A stretch of 64,000 nt of DNA from JACVRW01 sp963716215 (GCA_963716215.1 OY970298.1:2666001-2730000), one strand, 5' to 3'. Positions 24,119 to 32,479 are shown, counted from the first letter of the stretch. Made by a program: numbers and translations. The notes: generated by a model from the letters alone, not told the origin.

Positions 24119-25596
24119 GCTGCTTTCTCCTCGATCTGGAAGTTGTTGGGGACTTGCTCCAGCGCCACCCGCTCGTCGCGCGGTCGCAGCAGCGCGAACG
24201 CCAGGACGATCCCGACGCCGATCGCCAGCGCCCCGGCCACGAAGGCGACCTGGTAGCCGCCGATCAGCGCGCTGACCGGCCCGTGGTCGTCGGCGAGGGC
24301 CTTGGTGTGGTTCGCGGCGATGGTGCTGAGCACGGCCAGGCCAAGCGCGCCGCTGATCTGCTGCGACAGGGTGGTGATCCCGGAGCCGAGTCCGGCGTCC
24401 TCGGGAGGGACGTCGGCCATCGCGATGGTCAGCAGCGGCATGAAGGCGATGCCGATTCCCAGGCCGATCGCGAAGCAGGCGAAGAAGATCGTCGGGAAGA
24501 ACGCGGTGTCCGGCCCGACCGTGGCGAACAGGAGCAGGCCGGCCGCGGCAGTCGCCATCCCGCTCGTGAGCACGGACAGCGGTCCGAACCGGCCCACCAG
24601 CCGCGCGGTGATCCCCTGCGAGAGGACGGCCACGGTCAGGGTCCAGGGCAGGAACGCCGCACCGGTCTGCAGCTCGCTGTAGTGCCGGACCTGCTCCAGG
24701 TACAGCGTGCCGAGGAAGAACGTCGAGTACATGCCGGTCACGAGCAGGCCTCTGACGAGGCTCGCGTTGACCAGCCCGCGCAGGCGCAGAATCCGCAACG
24801 GCATGATCGGGTTCTCGATGCGCGCCTCCAGGGCAAGGAACGCCGCCATCAGCACCGCGGCGAGGCCGGCGAAGCCGAGGACCTGCAGTGAGGTCCAGCC
24901 GTGCGTCGTCGCCTCGATGATCGAGTAGATGGCGCTCATCAGCGATGCGGTCACGAGGAACGAGCCCACCCAGTCCACACCGTGCCCGAGACCGAGGCCT
25001 CTGTCGGCCCGGATGAGCGCGTGGGCGAGCGCGAAGGTGGCCACCCCAATCGGGAGGTTGACGAAGAAGACCCAGTGCCAGCTCAGCGTCTGGGTCAGCA
25101 GACCGCCCGCCAGCAGGCCGATGGAGCCTCCGGCGACGGAGACGAAGACGTAGGCGCTCATGGCCCGGGCCCGTTCGACGGCCTCGGGGAACTCGGTGAT
25201 GATGATCGCCAGGATCACGGACGCTTGGGCGGCGGCGCCGATGCCCTGCAGGAAGCGGGCCCCTACCAGCGCCTCCTGAGTGGGTGCGATCCCGCACAGC
25301 AGCGAAGCGACGGTGAACGTCACGAGGCCGGCGAGGAACACGCGCTTGCGGCCGACGAGGTCGCCGAGGCGGCCGGTCAGGAGCAGCAGGCTGCCGAAGG
25401 TGACGAGGAATGCGTTGACAACCCAGGTGAGGTTGCCCTGGCTGAAGTGCAGGTCCTGCTGGATCGCGGGCAGCGCGACGTTCACGATCGTGACGTCGAG
25501 AACGATCATCAGCTGCGCCAGGCAGACGACGGCGAGCGTTGCCCAGCGGCGTGGATCGGCGGTCGAGGTGGGTACAGATGCTGAAGCGACGGTCAT
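24115..25596 (-). CDS. MFS drug-efflux transporter, DHA2 (14-TM) family
   Basis: A 493-residue proton-driven exporter of the EmrB/QacA type with about 14 membrane segments. Motif A is GRLGDLVGRKRVFLAG; motif D1-like sequence is QLMIVLDVTIVNVALPAIQ; motif C-like glycine-rich segments occur in VFVSVAGGSIGLLAGGLLTQ. It would pump hydrophobic or cationic compounds out of the cell. ATG 25596 is the start; the longer open frame runs through the promoter. A strong promoter with three TetR-type operators lies upstream, and the divergent tetR gene is its obvious repressor. Confidence 0.93.
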   Translation of the reverse strand: MTVASASVPTSTADPRRWATLAVVCLAQLMIVLDVTIVNVALPAIQQDLHFSQGNLTWVVNAFLVTFGSLLLLTGRLGDLVGRKRVFLAGLVTFTVASLLCGIAPTQEALVGARFLQGIGAAAQASVILAIIITEFPEAVERARAMSAYVFVSVAGGSIGLLAGGLLTQTLSWHWVFFVNLPIGVATFALAHALIRADRGLGLGHGVDWVGSFLVTASLMSAIYSIIEATTHGWTSLQVLGFAGLAAVLMAAFLALEARIENPIMPLRILRLRGLVNASLVRGLLVTGMYSTFFLGTLYLEQVRHYSELQTGAAFLPWTLTVAVLSQGITARLVGRFGPLSVLTSGMATAAAGLLLFATVGPDTAFFPTIFFACFAIGLGIGIAFMPLLTIAMADVPPEDAGLGSGITTLSQQISGALGLAVLSTIAANHTKALADDHGPVSALIGGYQVAFVAGALAIGVGIVLAFALLRPRDERVALEQVPNNFQIEEKAA

Positions 25597-25637
25597 GCGA
25601 CTCCCTACTTGTGTAAACGCTCCGTTGAAGCTAAAGT

Positions 25638-25704
25638 GGAGGCCACCTCCGAAATAACTGGAGGTGACCTCCGGAACTATACGGAGGGCCCCTCCGGTTG
25701 TCAA
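25638..25704 (-). promoter_or_regulatory. MFS promoter with three GGAGG-N3-CCTCC operators
   Basis: On the minus strand TTGACA (25704-25699), a 17-bp spacer and TATAGT (25681-25676) form a near-consensus sigma-70 promoter for the MFS gene. Three palindromes of the form GGAGG-N3-CCTCC lie at 25638-25650, 25660-25672 and 25683-25695, with 22- and 23-bp centre spacing. The last fills the spacer between -35 and -10; the others cover the start site and leader. This is a textbook layout for repression by the divergent TetR protein, probably with cooperative binding along one DNA face. Confidence 0.85.
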
Positions 25705-25713
25705 GGAAAACCC

Positions 25714-26304
25714 ATGAGTACGACCGAGACAGGCACGCAGACGCTCATCGCCCGGCCCAAGCGGGCCGACGCGCGGCGCAACTACGAGAAGGTCCTCGGC
25801 GCTGCCCGGGAGGCGTTCGCGGAGGGTGGGGAATCGACGGCGCTGGAGGAGATCGCGCGCCGCGCCGGCGTCGGCATCGGGACGCTCTACCGGCACTTCC
25901 CCAACCGGCAGGCGCTGCTCGAGGCTCTCTACGTCGACGAGGTCGAGGAGATGTGCCGCTCGGCCGCCGAGCTCGACGGCAGCGACCCTTGGGAGGCGCT
26001 CAACGGCTGGTTCGAGGGCTTCATCGCCTACATCGGCACCAAGCGCGCCCTAGCGGCCGAGCTCTCCAACTACCTCGACCAGGACGCGCCGCTCTTCCAG
26101 ACCTGCCGGACCTCCCTGTTCGAGGCCGGCGAACCGCTGTTGAAGAACGCCCAAGCGGCAGGCGTCGTGCGTCCGGACGTGTCCATCGGCGACGTCATCC
26201 AGATGGTCGTCGGAATCGCCAAGATGCCGGCGAAGGACCCCGAGCAGAACAAGCACATCCTGCGCGTCGCCCTCGACGGCTTGCGCTACCGCGCCGACGC
26301 CTAA
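25714..26304 (+). CDS. TetR family transcriptional repressor
   Basis: A 196-residue regulator starting at ATG 25714. The DNA-binding domain (about 20-70) reads RNYEKVLGAAREAFAEGG, then ALEEIARRAGVGIGTLYRHF, the standard TetR helix-turn-helix. The ligand domain contains EALNGWFEGFIAYIGTKRAL and a C-terminal VVGIAKMPAKDPEQNKHILR typical of the drug-responsive subgroup. It is divergent from the MFS pump with 117 bp between starts that hold the three operators, so it likely represses both genes and is released by a pump substrate. Confidence 0.93.
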   Translation: MSTTETGTQTLIARPKRADARRNYEKVLGAAREAFAEGGESTALEEIARRAGVGIGTLYRHFPNRQALLEALYVDEVEEMCRSAAELDGSDPWEALNGWFEGFIAYIGTKRALAAELSNYLDQDAPLFQTCRTSLFEAGEPLLKNAQAAGVVRPDVSIGDVIQMVVGIAKMPAKDPEQNKHILRVALDGLRYRADA

Positions 26305-26723
26305 CCGATCGCGGCTGCCTCGCGCGCGCCCTCGGGGTCGGCGTAGGAGTCCACGCGCACGACCCGCCCACCGCGGAGCGTCAAGAGCGATGATCGGGTC
26401 TCGTCGACTTCGAGCTCGTGCGTCCGGCCGACGATGTGCACCACCACCGCCACCTGATCGCCGGCGTCGTGGAAGCTCAGCGGCTCGACCCTGTAGCTCT
26501 CCCAGGTCGAGAGGAACTCGCCCCAGAAGCGCCGCACGCCGTCAAAGCCCCGATAGCTCTCGACGGCCAGCAGCGAGTGCGCCACCGGGACCCATTCGAT
26601 CCTCGGATCCAAGAATTGACCGAGCGTCTCATCGGTGAGACGCCGTTCGAACTCTCGGGCGGAACCCTCACTCGTGAGCTCTCCGTAGAGGCGGCGGACC
26701 AGCTCGACGTTCTCCAGAGACAC
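26301..26723 (-). CDS. SnoaL-like (NTF2-fold) protein
   Basis: A 140-residue protein from GTG 26723 (VSLENVELVRRLYGEL), a variant of the MSQENVE N-terminus. The NTF2-like cone fold is suggested by DPRIEWVPVAHSLLAVESYRG, VRRFWGEFLSTW and the last strands LLTLRGGRVVRVDSYADPEGA. Members with this start are abundant in Thermoleophilia and are of unknown activity; the fold serves as small-molecule isomerase, hydrolase or binding protein. It follows the LLM oxidoreductase gene by 5 bp, so the two form an operon. Its stop overlaps the convergent tetR stop. Confidence 0.82.
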   Translation of the reverse strand: MSLENVELVRRLYGELTSEGSAREFERRLTDETLGQFLDPRIEWVPVAHSLLAVESYRGFDGVRRFWGEFLSTWESYRVEPLSFHDAGDQVAVVVHIVGRTHELEVDETRSSLLTLRGGRVVRVDSYADPEGAREAAAIG

Positions 26724-26728
26724 CTTGG

Positions 26729-27550
26729 CTACGCCGGGGCCGGGCCGTCGCGGGTCACAGCGCGCACCTGGTCGACCGAAACCGCATCCCATGGGAACTC
26801 GACCAGCCACCACGTGGCGCCGGCCGTGGCGTAGGGCGCCGGGTCCTCGCCGGGCGGTAGCGCGACGACGACATCGAAGGGATCCGTGGGGTCCGTGCCG
26901 GCCTCGCTGCGCCGCGCGGTGAGGCTCGCGACGATCTCGGCGACCTGTTCCGGGTGGTCAAGGCCGAGCGGGAAGAACCCCTGGTAGCGCGCCGCCCGGC
27001 GCACCGGCCTGGGCTTGCCGTAATAACCCGCGACCCACACCGGTACGCCCGGCCGCTGGACCGGCCGCGGCAGGAACCGCATGCCGTCGACCGTGTAGTG
27101 CTCGCCGCGGTGGTGCACCGGTTCGCCCGACCAGGCGGCCGCCAGGATCTCAAGCGACTCGTCGAGCATGCTTGCGCGCCGGCGGTCGTCGAGCTCCTCG
27201 CCGGTGATCGAGTACTCGTTCGCGAACTCGTCGCTGCCCAGGCCGACGCCGAGCGTGAGTCGGCCGCCGCTGAGCCCGTCGAGCGTCGCCGTCTCCCGGG
27301 CGACCTTGGCAGGCCTGCGTCGTGCGAGTGGGGTGACCATCGGACCGAGCCGGATTCGCTCGGTGGCCGTGGCCATCGCTGCCAGCGCGATCCACGGGTC
27401 GGCCACGTCGACCACGGGCTCCTGGAAGCGCAGGTTGTCCCACACGAAGACTCCGTGCCAGCCCGCCTCCTCCGCCTCGGCGGACAGCTGCGCGACGACC
27501 GCAGGGTCGGCCAGCGCATCGAACAGGGGGATGAAGAGTCCTGAGCGCAC
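26729..27550 (-). CDS. LLM class (F420-dependent-type) flavin oxidoreductase
   Basis: A 273-residue luciferase-like monooxygenase-fold protein from GTG 27550. TIM-barrel features: RSGLFIPLFDALADP at the first strand, GWHGVFVWDNL, RIRLGPMVTPLARRRPAKVARE, ATLDGLSGGRLTLGVGLGSDEF and VWVAGYYGKPRPVRRAARYQG. In actinobacteria this group usually uses coenzyme F420, although FMN use is possible. It is divergent from the SnoaL gene at 27616 (65 bp apart) and co-directional with another SnoaL gene downstream. The substrate is not known. Confidence 0.88.
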   Translation of the reverse strand: MRSGLFIPLFDALADPAVVAQLSAEAEEAGWHGVFVWDNLRFQEPVVDVADPWIALAAMATATERIRLGPMVTPLARRRPAKVARETATLDGLSGGRLTLGVGLGSDEFANEYSITGEELDDRRRASMLDESLEILAAAWSGEPVHHRGEHYTVDGMRFLPRPVQRPGVPVWVAGYYGKPRPVRRAARYQGFFPLGLDHPEQVAEIVASLTARRSEAGTDPTDPFDVVVALPPGEDPAPYATAGATWWLVEFPWDAVSVDQVRAVTRDGPAPA

Positions 27551-27600
27551 GCGGGCCCAAAGATACGCTTCGGGCCCACCGCGCTCGCCCACGGCTGCGG

Positions 27601-27615
27601 GATACTGGGCGGACG
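27601..27615 (+). promoter_or_regulatory. Conserved leaderless-type promoter of SnoaL genes
   Basis: GATACT (-10) at 27601-27606 is followed by exactly 9 nt and then ATG. The same phrase (GGATACT, GGCGG, 9-nt spacing) precedes two other SnoaL genes in the window at 38166 and 45237. The spacing places transcription start at or next to the ATG. Confidence 0.5.
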
Positions 27616-28026
27616 ATGTCGGAGGAGAACGTGGAGGCCGTCCAGCGCGCCGTCGAGGCGTGGAATGCCGATGATCTGGACGCCTTCCTGGCCGAGCTCG
27701 CCGCCGACGTCGAGTGGCACCCTGCGATCCAGCCGGGCCTCGAGGGAAAGGCAACCACCTACCGAGGTCATGACGGCGCGCGACAGATTTGGAGGCAGGA
27801 CCGCGGCGAGGCGTGGGAACGCCTCACCAATCGGCCCCACGAGTTCCGCGACCTCGGCGAGTCGGTCCTCGTGCTCGGTCACATGGACTTGACCGCCCGG
27901 GCGACCGCTATCGAGTTCAGTCAGGAGCTTGGAGAGGTCTTCGACATTCGGGCGGGGAAGATCGTTCGCATCCGCGACTTTCTGACTCACGCCGAGGCCC
28001 TCGAAGCCGTGGGCCTCGCGCAGTAG
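27616..28026 (+). CDS. SnoaL-like (NTF2-fold) protein
   Basis: A 136-residue protein with the MSEENVEAVQRAVEAWNADD start of the Thermoleophilia SnoaL family. It continues DDLDAFLAELAADVEWHPA, TYRGHDGARQIW, ESVLVLGHMDLTARAT and ends with the family tail GKIVRIRDFLTHAEALEAV. The tail is shared by paralogues at 38181 and 45252. It is followed two bases later by a second SnoaL gene. Activity is unknown; the fold binds small hydrophobic molecules in characterised relatives. Confidence 0.9.
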   Translation: MSEENVEAVQRAVEAWNADDLDAFLAELAADVEWHPAIQPGLEGKATTYRGHDGARQIWRQDRGEAWERLTNRPHEFRDLGESVLVLGHMDLTARATAIEFSQELGEVFDIRAGKIVRIRDFLTHAEALEAVGLAQ

Positions 28027-28028
28027 CG

Positions 28029-28409
28029 ATGTCCCAGGAGAACGTCGAGGTCGTACGCCGTGGCTTTGAGGCGTTCAGGCGTGGAGATCTCGATGCTGCG
28101 CTGGAGATGCTCGACCCCGAGGTGGAGTGGAAGCAGATGGAGGAGCCCGAGGTGGCGCTGGGACCCGTCGCGGTCGTCGAGGCGCTTGGACGATGGGCGG
28201 AGATGTGGTCGGCAGCCGAGGTGACGCCGCAGGAATGGATCGACGCCGACGACAGTGTCCTTGTTCGGGTCAAGTGGACCGGCCGCAGCAAGGAAACCGG
28301 AATCCAGGTCGAGCAGTACGCCTACAACGTCTTCTCGTTTCGCGCGGGCAGAGTGGTCCAAATGCGCGAGTACCTGTTCCGTCTCGCACCCTTGCGCGAG
28401 CCCGGCTAG
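28029..28409 (+). CDS. SnoaL-like (NTF2-fold) protein
   Basis: A 126-residue protein, MSQENVEVVRRGFEAFRRGD at the start, then ALEMLDPEVEWKQMEEPEV, VVEALGRWAEMW and AYNVFSFRAGRVVQMREYL. It begins two bases after the preceding SnoaL stop, so the pair is an operon. It diverges clearly from its neighbour in the middle, so the two probably have different ligands or form a heteromer; both ideas are inference. Its TAG stop overlaps the convergent stop of the GGDEF gene. Confidence 0.9.
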   Translation: MSQENVEVVRRGFEAFRRGDLDAALEMLDPEVEWKQMEEPEVALGPVAVVEALGRWAEMWSAAEVTPQEWIDADDSVLVRVKWTGRSKETGIQVEQYAYNVFSFRAGRVVQMREYLFRLAPLREPG

Positions 28410-30103
28410 GGAGGCCCGTAGACGCCTCGGGCGCAGTAGTGGGCGAGCACCCGAAGGTGGGGCGCGAAGACGATCAGGTCGGGATGGTTCCGGTCGAAGT
28501 AGATTTCGAGCAGGTAGCCGTGGCGGGCGTCGGAGGTCCCGACAGCCAGCAACGCCCGGTAGCCGAGTTCGCGCAGGACCTCGGCCTCGGCCGGGTCGCA
28601 TCCGGGTCGGTCGATGTCGACAACGAACGCGGTGCCGGCTCTGAGCGCCTCCGCGGTGGTCGGGTAGTCGGCAAGGGGATACACCACGTCCTCCGCTAGG
28701 TCGACCACACGCAGACCCGAGCCTGGATCGAGTTGGCTCTCGATGCCGCGCACCGTGCGAATCCCCGCCCCGTCGTCGGTGGTCGCCGAGATCGACCACG
28801 CGGCCGCGTCGACGGCACGGCTGAGCTCGTAGGCGAGCAGCTCCAGTGCGGCCAGCGTGCTGGGCGGCTGTCGTTGGTCGAGCAGCTCGATGACGCGCGG
28901 CACGAGGTCGTCGCTGGCTCGTCGGCCGCCCGCGGTGCGCTCGCGGCGCCGCTCCGGACCCTCGGGCATGTCACGGTCGTCCGGATTGCGTAGCCGCATG
29001 CGTCCTGGTCCAAGGCGCTTTGCCTCGAGCAGCGCCGAGTCCGCTGCCGCGATCAGCTCGTGTGCGCTCAGGGAGCCCGGGTCGGGGGCGGCCGCGCCCC
29101 AGCAGACCGTGCTCTCAGGGCCGAGCTCACGGAGCAGCTGGCCGCTAGCCGCACGGGCGAATTCCTCGGCGTCGGTGAGCGAGCGATCGGGGAGTACGAC
29201 GCAGAACTCGTCACCGCCCAGACGCGCCACCAGCGATCCGGGGTAGGCCGAGGCGACGGCGCTCAGGACGTCGGCGATTCCTCGCAGGAGCGCGTCGCCG
29301 GCTGGATGGCCATCGCGATCGTTGACCTCCTTCAGGCGATCGACGTCGCAGACCAGCAGCGTCGAGGTCACGTACTCGCTGCCAAGCTCGCGCAGCCGCT
29401 CATCCAACCCGCGGCGATTCGCCAGACGTGTGAGCGGATCCTCGAACGCGAACTGCGAGACCTCGCTGAACAGCTCGGCGCGGCCGATCGCGACTGACAC
29501 CTGCGCGGCGATGGCCTTCAGCAGCCGGATGTCGTCCGCTCCGAAGCGGCGACCGCGGGCGCCGGTGGCCCACAGCTCGCCCCACATCACGGACTCGTAC
29601 ATGACGGGGACCGCCAGCTCGCTCTCCTTGCCGAGCTCCCGGAGCACCCGGGTGGCCGCCTCATCGGCGTTCGGGGCGTCGATCGCGTTGAGGTATACCT
29701 GCCCTTGCCGGAGCAGCTCCGCGACCTCGCCGTACTCGGCCAGCGGGTATTGCTCGTCGTGTGGCCAACGCTCCTCGCCCGGACCGAGCTCACCGACGTT
29801 GATCAGCGTTCGCAGCACGCCGCGCTCCCGCTCCCAGCGGCTGATCGAGAAGGAGGCGGCGTCCAGCGCCGCGAGGGACTCGGCGGCGATCACCTCCAGC
29901 GCCTCGTCGAGACGGTGGGCGCCCAACACCGCCTGCGAAACCCGCAGCACCGCTCGCAGGGCACGTGGCTCGTTTCCCGCCGACGACTCGAGCAGGTCGA
30001 GGACTGCGGTCTCTGTACCGCCCCCACCGGCCACCGGCGTTGCTGCTGTCAACCATTCCCCGGTGATGACGCCCGGCGACGATCGCTCGGGCTCGACGCT
30101 CAT
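28406..30103 (-). CDS. GAF-GGDEF-GAF diguanylate cyclase
   Basis: About 565 residues from ATG 30103. Domain order: an N-terminal GAF domain (about 55-215), a GGDEF domain (about 215-385, EDPLTRLANRRGLDERL; intact catalytic GGDEF at 296-300; CDVDRLKEVNDRDGHPAGD for metal/GTP) and a second GAF-like domain (about 410-560). It should make cyclic di-GMP from GTP. The RxxD inhibitory site expected five residues before GGDEF is absent (sequence YPGSLVARL), so product inhibition at that site is unlikely. No membrane segment is seen; the protein is cytosolic. The two GAF domains share features such as a DID/NAIDAP-like loop and may be a duplication. Confidence 0.9.
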   Translation of the reverse strand: MSVEPERSSPGVITGEWLTAATPVAGGGGTETAVLDLLESSAGNEPRALRAVLRVSQAVLGAHRLDEALEVIAAESLAALDAASFSISRWERERGVLRTLINVGELGPGEERWPHDEQYPLAEYGEVAELLRQGQVYLNAIDAPNADEAATRVLRELGKESELAVPVMYESVMWGELWATGARGRRFGADDIRLLKAIAAQVSVAIGRAELFSEVSQFAFEDPLTRLANRRGLDERLRELGSEYVTSTLLVCDVDRLKEVNDRDGHPAGDALLRGIADVLSAVASAYPGSLVARLGGDEFCVVLPDRSLTDAEEFARAASGQLLRELGPESTVCWGAAAPDPGSLSAHELIAAADSALLEAKRLGPGRMRLRNPDDRDMPEGPERRRERTAGGRRASDDLVPRVIELLDQRQPPSTLAALELLAYELSRAVDAAAWSISATTDDGAGIRTVRGIESQLDPGSGLRVVDLAEDVVYPLADYPTTAEALRAGTAFVVDIDRPGCDPAEAEVLRELGYRALLAVGTSDARHGYLLEIYFDRNHPDLIVFAPHLRVLAHYCARGVYGPP

Positions 30104-30237
30104 GGGTGATGTATCGGCTTCGCCGGGTGGCCGCTTGATCCCCGAACAGCCTCTGCGAGTGCACGCCACGGCAGGGCGAACTGGTCATCCACCGAGCTGA
30201 CGGTCACATCCGCGCACCGGGCAGCGGAGGCTGGGAG

Positions 30238-30510
30238 CTAGGCGTCTTGGTGACGGGCGAGCTCCGCCGTCTGGGGCCTGCCTTCGAGCCCCGCCTCCTG
30301 GAAGATCGCGGGCATCTCCGGGTCGGACAAAAGGTTCTTGTAGCCCTCCTCGTCCCAGTCGAATAGCACCCAGATCCTGTTGTCGTCGTTGGGGTCGCGA
30401 AAGACCTGCGAACCCTTCGAGCCGTGCTGCTTTCTCTTCTCAGCGCCCTTGGTCGAGAACGTTTCCCAGAAGCGCTCGAAATCCTCGACCCTCACCGTGG
30501 ACAAGATCAT
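30238..30510 (-). CDS. Small antibiotic-biosynthesis-monooxygenase-like (ferredoxin-fold) protein
   Basis: A 90-residue protein with an alpha-beta pattern of dimeric ferredoxin-like fold proteins: ILSTVRVEDFERFWETFST, GSQVFRDPNDDNRIWVLFDW and DEEGYKNLLSDPEMPAIFQE. Relatives are annotated as quinol monooxygenase or cyclase-like, or as uncharacterised stress proteins. ATG 30510 is preceded by GGAGGA at a suitable distance. No catalytic residue can be identified. Confidence 0.78.
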   Translation of the reverse strand: MILSTVRVEDFERFWETFSTKGAEKRKQHGSKGSQVFRDPNDDNRIWVLFDWDEEGYKNLLSDPEMPAIFQEAGLEGRPQTAELARHQDA

Positions 30511-30672
30511 GGCGTTCGTCCTCCTTTGGACATCGTCGATCGAGTTGTGCCGCCGTAGAGCAGCGAGCCGTCGACGCTACTCCGAACCGTGCTGTCGCGC
30601 CGGACGATCCCGATGATCAGACGCTCGCTGTTCCCTTTGCGCGAAACCGGCGGCCCGACCTGCGCGAGACGC

Positions 30673-31059
30673 TCAGCCGGTCGGTATCGGTGCGTGCACG
30701 CAGAGGATGTTGCCCGCAGGGTCGGTGAACCAGGCGCCAACTGGGGCGTCGGGCATCCGCGCGATCCCCTTCTCGTCCTGGTCGAAGCCCTCGTAGCGTT
30801 CCATCTCGATCCCGCGCGAGTTGAGCTCGTCGACTGCCGCCTCGATGTCCGAGACCTCGAAGTTGAGCATCGTGTACGTCGCCGGGGTGAAGTCGGGCTT
30901 GTGGTAGACGAGCGTGTCGCGGCCGCCTGGGAGGTTGATCACCAGCCCACCGGGGAATGGCTCGGACAGGTCGAGATCAAGTGTCCCGCCGTAGAACTCG
31001 CGCGCCTTGTCGATGTCGTCAGTCGCGAAGCCGCTGTACGCCTTGCTGTTCTCGAACAT
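30673..31059 (-). CDS. VOC family protein
   Basis: A 128-residue vicinal-oxygen-chelate fold protein: MFENSKAYSGFATDDIDKAR, EFYGGTLDLDLSE, TYTMLNFEVSDIEAAVDEL and GAWFTDPAGNILCVHAP. The pattern (SGFATDDIDKAREFY) matches VOC proteins annotated as glyoxalase-like. The ATG at 31059 follows a weak GAGGGA. It is monocistronic. Substrate unknown. Confidence 0.88.
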   Translation of the reverse strand: MFENSKAYSGFATDDIDKAREFYGGTLDLDLSEPFPGGLVINLPGGRDTLVYHKPDFTPATYTMLNFEVSDIEAAVDELNSRGIEMERYEGFDQDEKGIARMPDAPVGAWFTDPAGNILCVHAPIPTG

Positions 31060-31379
31060 GACTAGCTCCCTCGTCGGAAATGCGGATCCCTGCCTGTTCT
31101 AACCGATCGCAGGGGTCGCGTGTGGACGACCCGGATGAGCGAAGTACACCCACGGCTTCGCTCCGCTTCGCGTGAACGCGACAGCCGTGTGAGTCGTGGG
31201 CTCCTCTTTCGCTTTCCATGCGTTGCGAAAGCCACCGCGCCAGCGAGGGCGGACAAACCTACGCCGGATCTAGTAGCACCCGCCGTCCTGCGACTCGATT
31301 GCGACTACGCATAGACCCGCATAGCCCCGCAACCCCCATGCTGCAAGGTGGTGCGAGGCTATGCAGAGCGGTCCGGCTA
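31060..31379. other. Intergenic stretch without a recognised gene
   Basis: About 320 bp between the VOC gene start and tRNA-Val. It has lower coding character in all frames and contains the repeated word GCATAG/CTATGC near 31307-31375 and a GCTTCGCTCCGCTTCGCGTG stretch near 31155. No promoter, RNA or ORF can be supported apart from the expected upstream signals of the VOC gene. Confidence 0.5.
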
Positions 31380-31452
31380 TGGGCCGTACTGGGCTCGAAC
31401 CAGTGACCTCCGCCTTGTCGAGGCGGCGCTCTCCCAGCTGAGCTAACGGCCC
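31380..31452 (-). tRNA. tRNA-Val (anticodon GAC)
   Basis: A full 73-nt cloverleaf: acceptor GGGCCGT/ACGGCCC, D-stem GCTC/GAGC, anticodon stem CCGCC/GGCGG with loop TCGACAA, five-base variable loop AGGTC, T-arm ACTGG-TTCGAGC-CCAGT, and discriminator A. CCA is not encoded. The anticodon is GAC (valine GUC/GUU codons; GUC is very common here). Position 33 reads C in place of the near-universal U. Confidence 0.88.
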
Positions 31453-31462
31453 TGGGAGTCGG

Positions 31463-32458
31463 TCAGGCGGCTAGCGTAGCAGCGGGCATTTGGGGCTCGC
31501 TCGTCTGCTCCGGAGGGAGCTTTCCGTGCGCGCGCATCGTGATCTCGAACGTCTCCCGGCTCGTGTACTTGGGTGCCCAGCCGGTCGTGCGCTTGAGCTT
31601 GTCGTTCGACACGAGCCACGAGTAGATCGCGAAGTCGATCCCGCCGGGCGGCGTCTCGGACTGCCGCAGCGTCCACATGACGCGTGCGAGCGCCCGGTAG
31701 AGCCGCGGCGGCATCCGCCGGATCGGCGTGCCGATCAGCTCAGCGCACTCGCGCCCGGTCATGAGGCCGTCGCCGGCCACGTTGAAGGCGCCCGCGTGCC
31801 TTCCCAACAGCAGCGCCGTGATGCCCTCGACCACGTCGTCCTCGTGCACGAACTGGACGTCGTTGTCGAGCGTGCCCGCATCCACCGCGAACGGCTGCTT
31901 GGTCCACAGGCGCACCAGGTAGTTGTCCACGTTCGGGCCGAACACGATGCACGGCCGCACGATCGTCATCACCCGCTCCGGGTGCTTGGCCGCCCAGAGC
32001 TGGCAGATGCGATCCGACTCCGTCTTGTCGCGCGCGTACGAGAACCCCGCCACGCCGCGCACCGGGTCGTCCTCGCTGAGCGGCACCGGGTTGTCGGGAA
32101 ACGCGCCGTAGGCGACGCCGGACGTGGTGACCAGCACCTGGCGCGTACCCGCCTGGCTGGCCGCCTCGAGCACGTTGTGGGTGCCGTTCACGTCCACGTC
32201 GTACATGAAGTGCTCGTCGTGGGACGGGTTGAGGATGAAGGCCAGGTGCACGAGCACGTCGGGCCGCACCCGGTCGAGCACCGAGCGGACGGCCTCGCGG
32301 TCGCGCACGTCCACGCGCTCGAACTCTGTTCGCGGCCGGTACCCCTTCGGCGGCGCGAGATCGCAGATGACGATCTTCTCCGTGTCATCGCGGCGCTCGA
32401 GCAGATCGACCAGCCGCGACCCGATGTAGCCGGACCCTCCGGTGATGACGTAGCGCAT
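31463..32458 (-). CDS. NAD-dependent epimerase/dehydratase (extended SDR)
   Basis: A 331-residue Rossmann-fold enzyme with the extended-SDR motif TGGSGYIGSRLVDLLE at the N-terminus, DVRDREAV, the VLVHLAFILNPS strand, catalytic Ser/Tyr/Lys in TTSGVAYG and YARDKTESD, and IVRPCIVFGPN. Such enzymes epimerise or reduce nucleotide sugars or related substrates. The C-terminal 60 residues (WTLRQSETPPGGIDFAIYSW) are typical of an uncharacterised subgroup. On the minus strand TAGTAT lies 6 nt before the ATG, so the mRNA is probably leaderless. tRNA-Val follows 10 bp after the stop. Confidence 0.9.
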   Translation of the reverse strand: MRYVITGGSGYIGSRLVDLLERRDDTEKIVICDLAPPKGYRPRTEFERVDVRDREAVRSVLDRVRPDVLVHLAFILNPSHDEHFMYDVDVNGTHNVLEAASQAGTRQVLVTTSGVAYGAFPDNPVPLSEDDPVRGVAGFSYARDKTESDRICQLWAAKHPERVMTIVRPCIVFGPNVDNYLVRLWTKQPFAVDAGTLDNDVQFVHEDDVVEGITALLLGRHAGAFNVAGDGLMTGRECAELIGTPIRRMPPRLYRALARVMWTLRQSETPPGGIDFAIYSWLVSNDKLKRTTGWAPKYTSRETFEITMRAHGKLPPEQTSEPQMPAATLAA

Positions 32459-32479
32459 GCGCCGATACTAAGACTCGCG

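Noticed and set aside
25683..25695. Palindrome GGAGGGCCCCTCC as a transcription terminator
   Set aside because: It lies between a -35 and a -10 and is one of three regular copies, so it is an operator.
31380..31452. Reading the tRNA as tRNA-Ser (CGA anticodon)
   Set aside because: Shifting the loop by one base breaks the anticodon stem, and the short variable loop does not fit tRNA-Ser. Valine GAC is the consistent reading.
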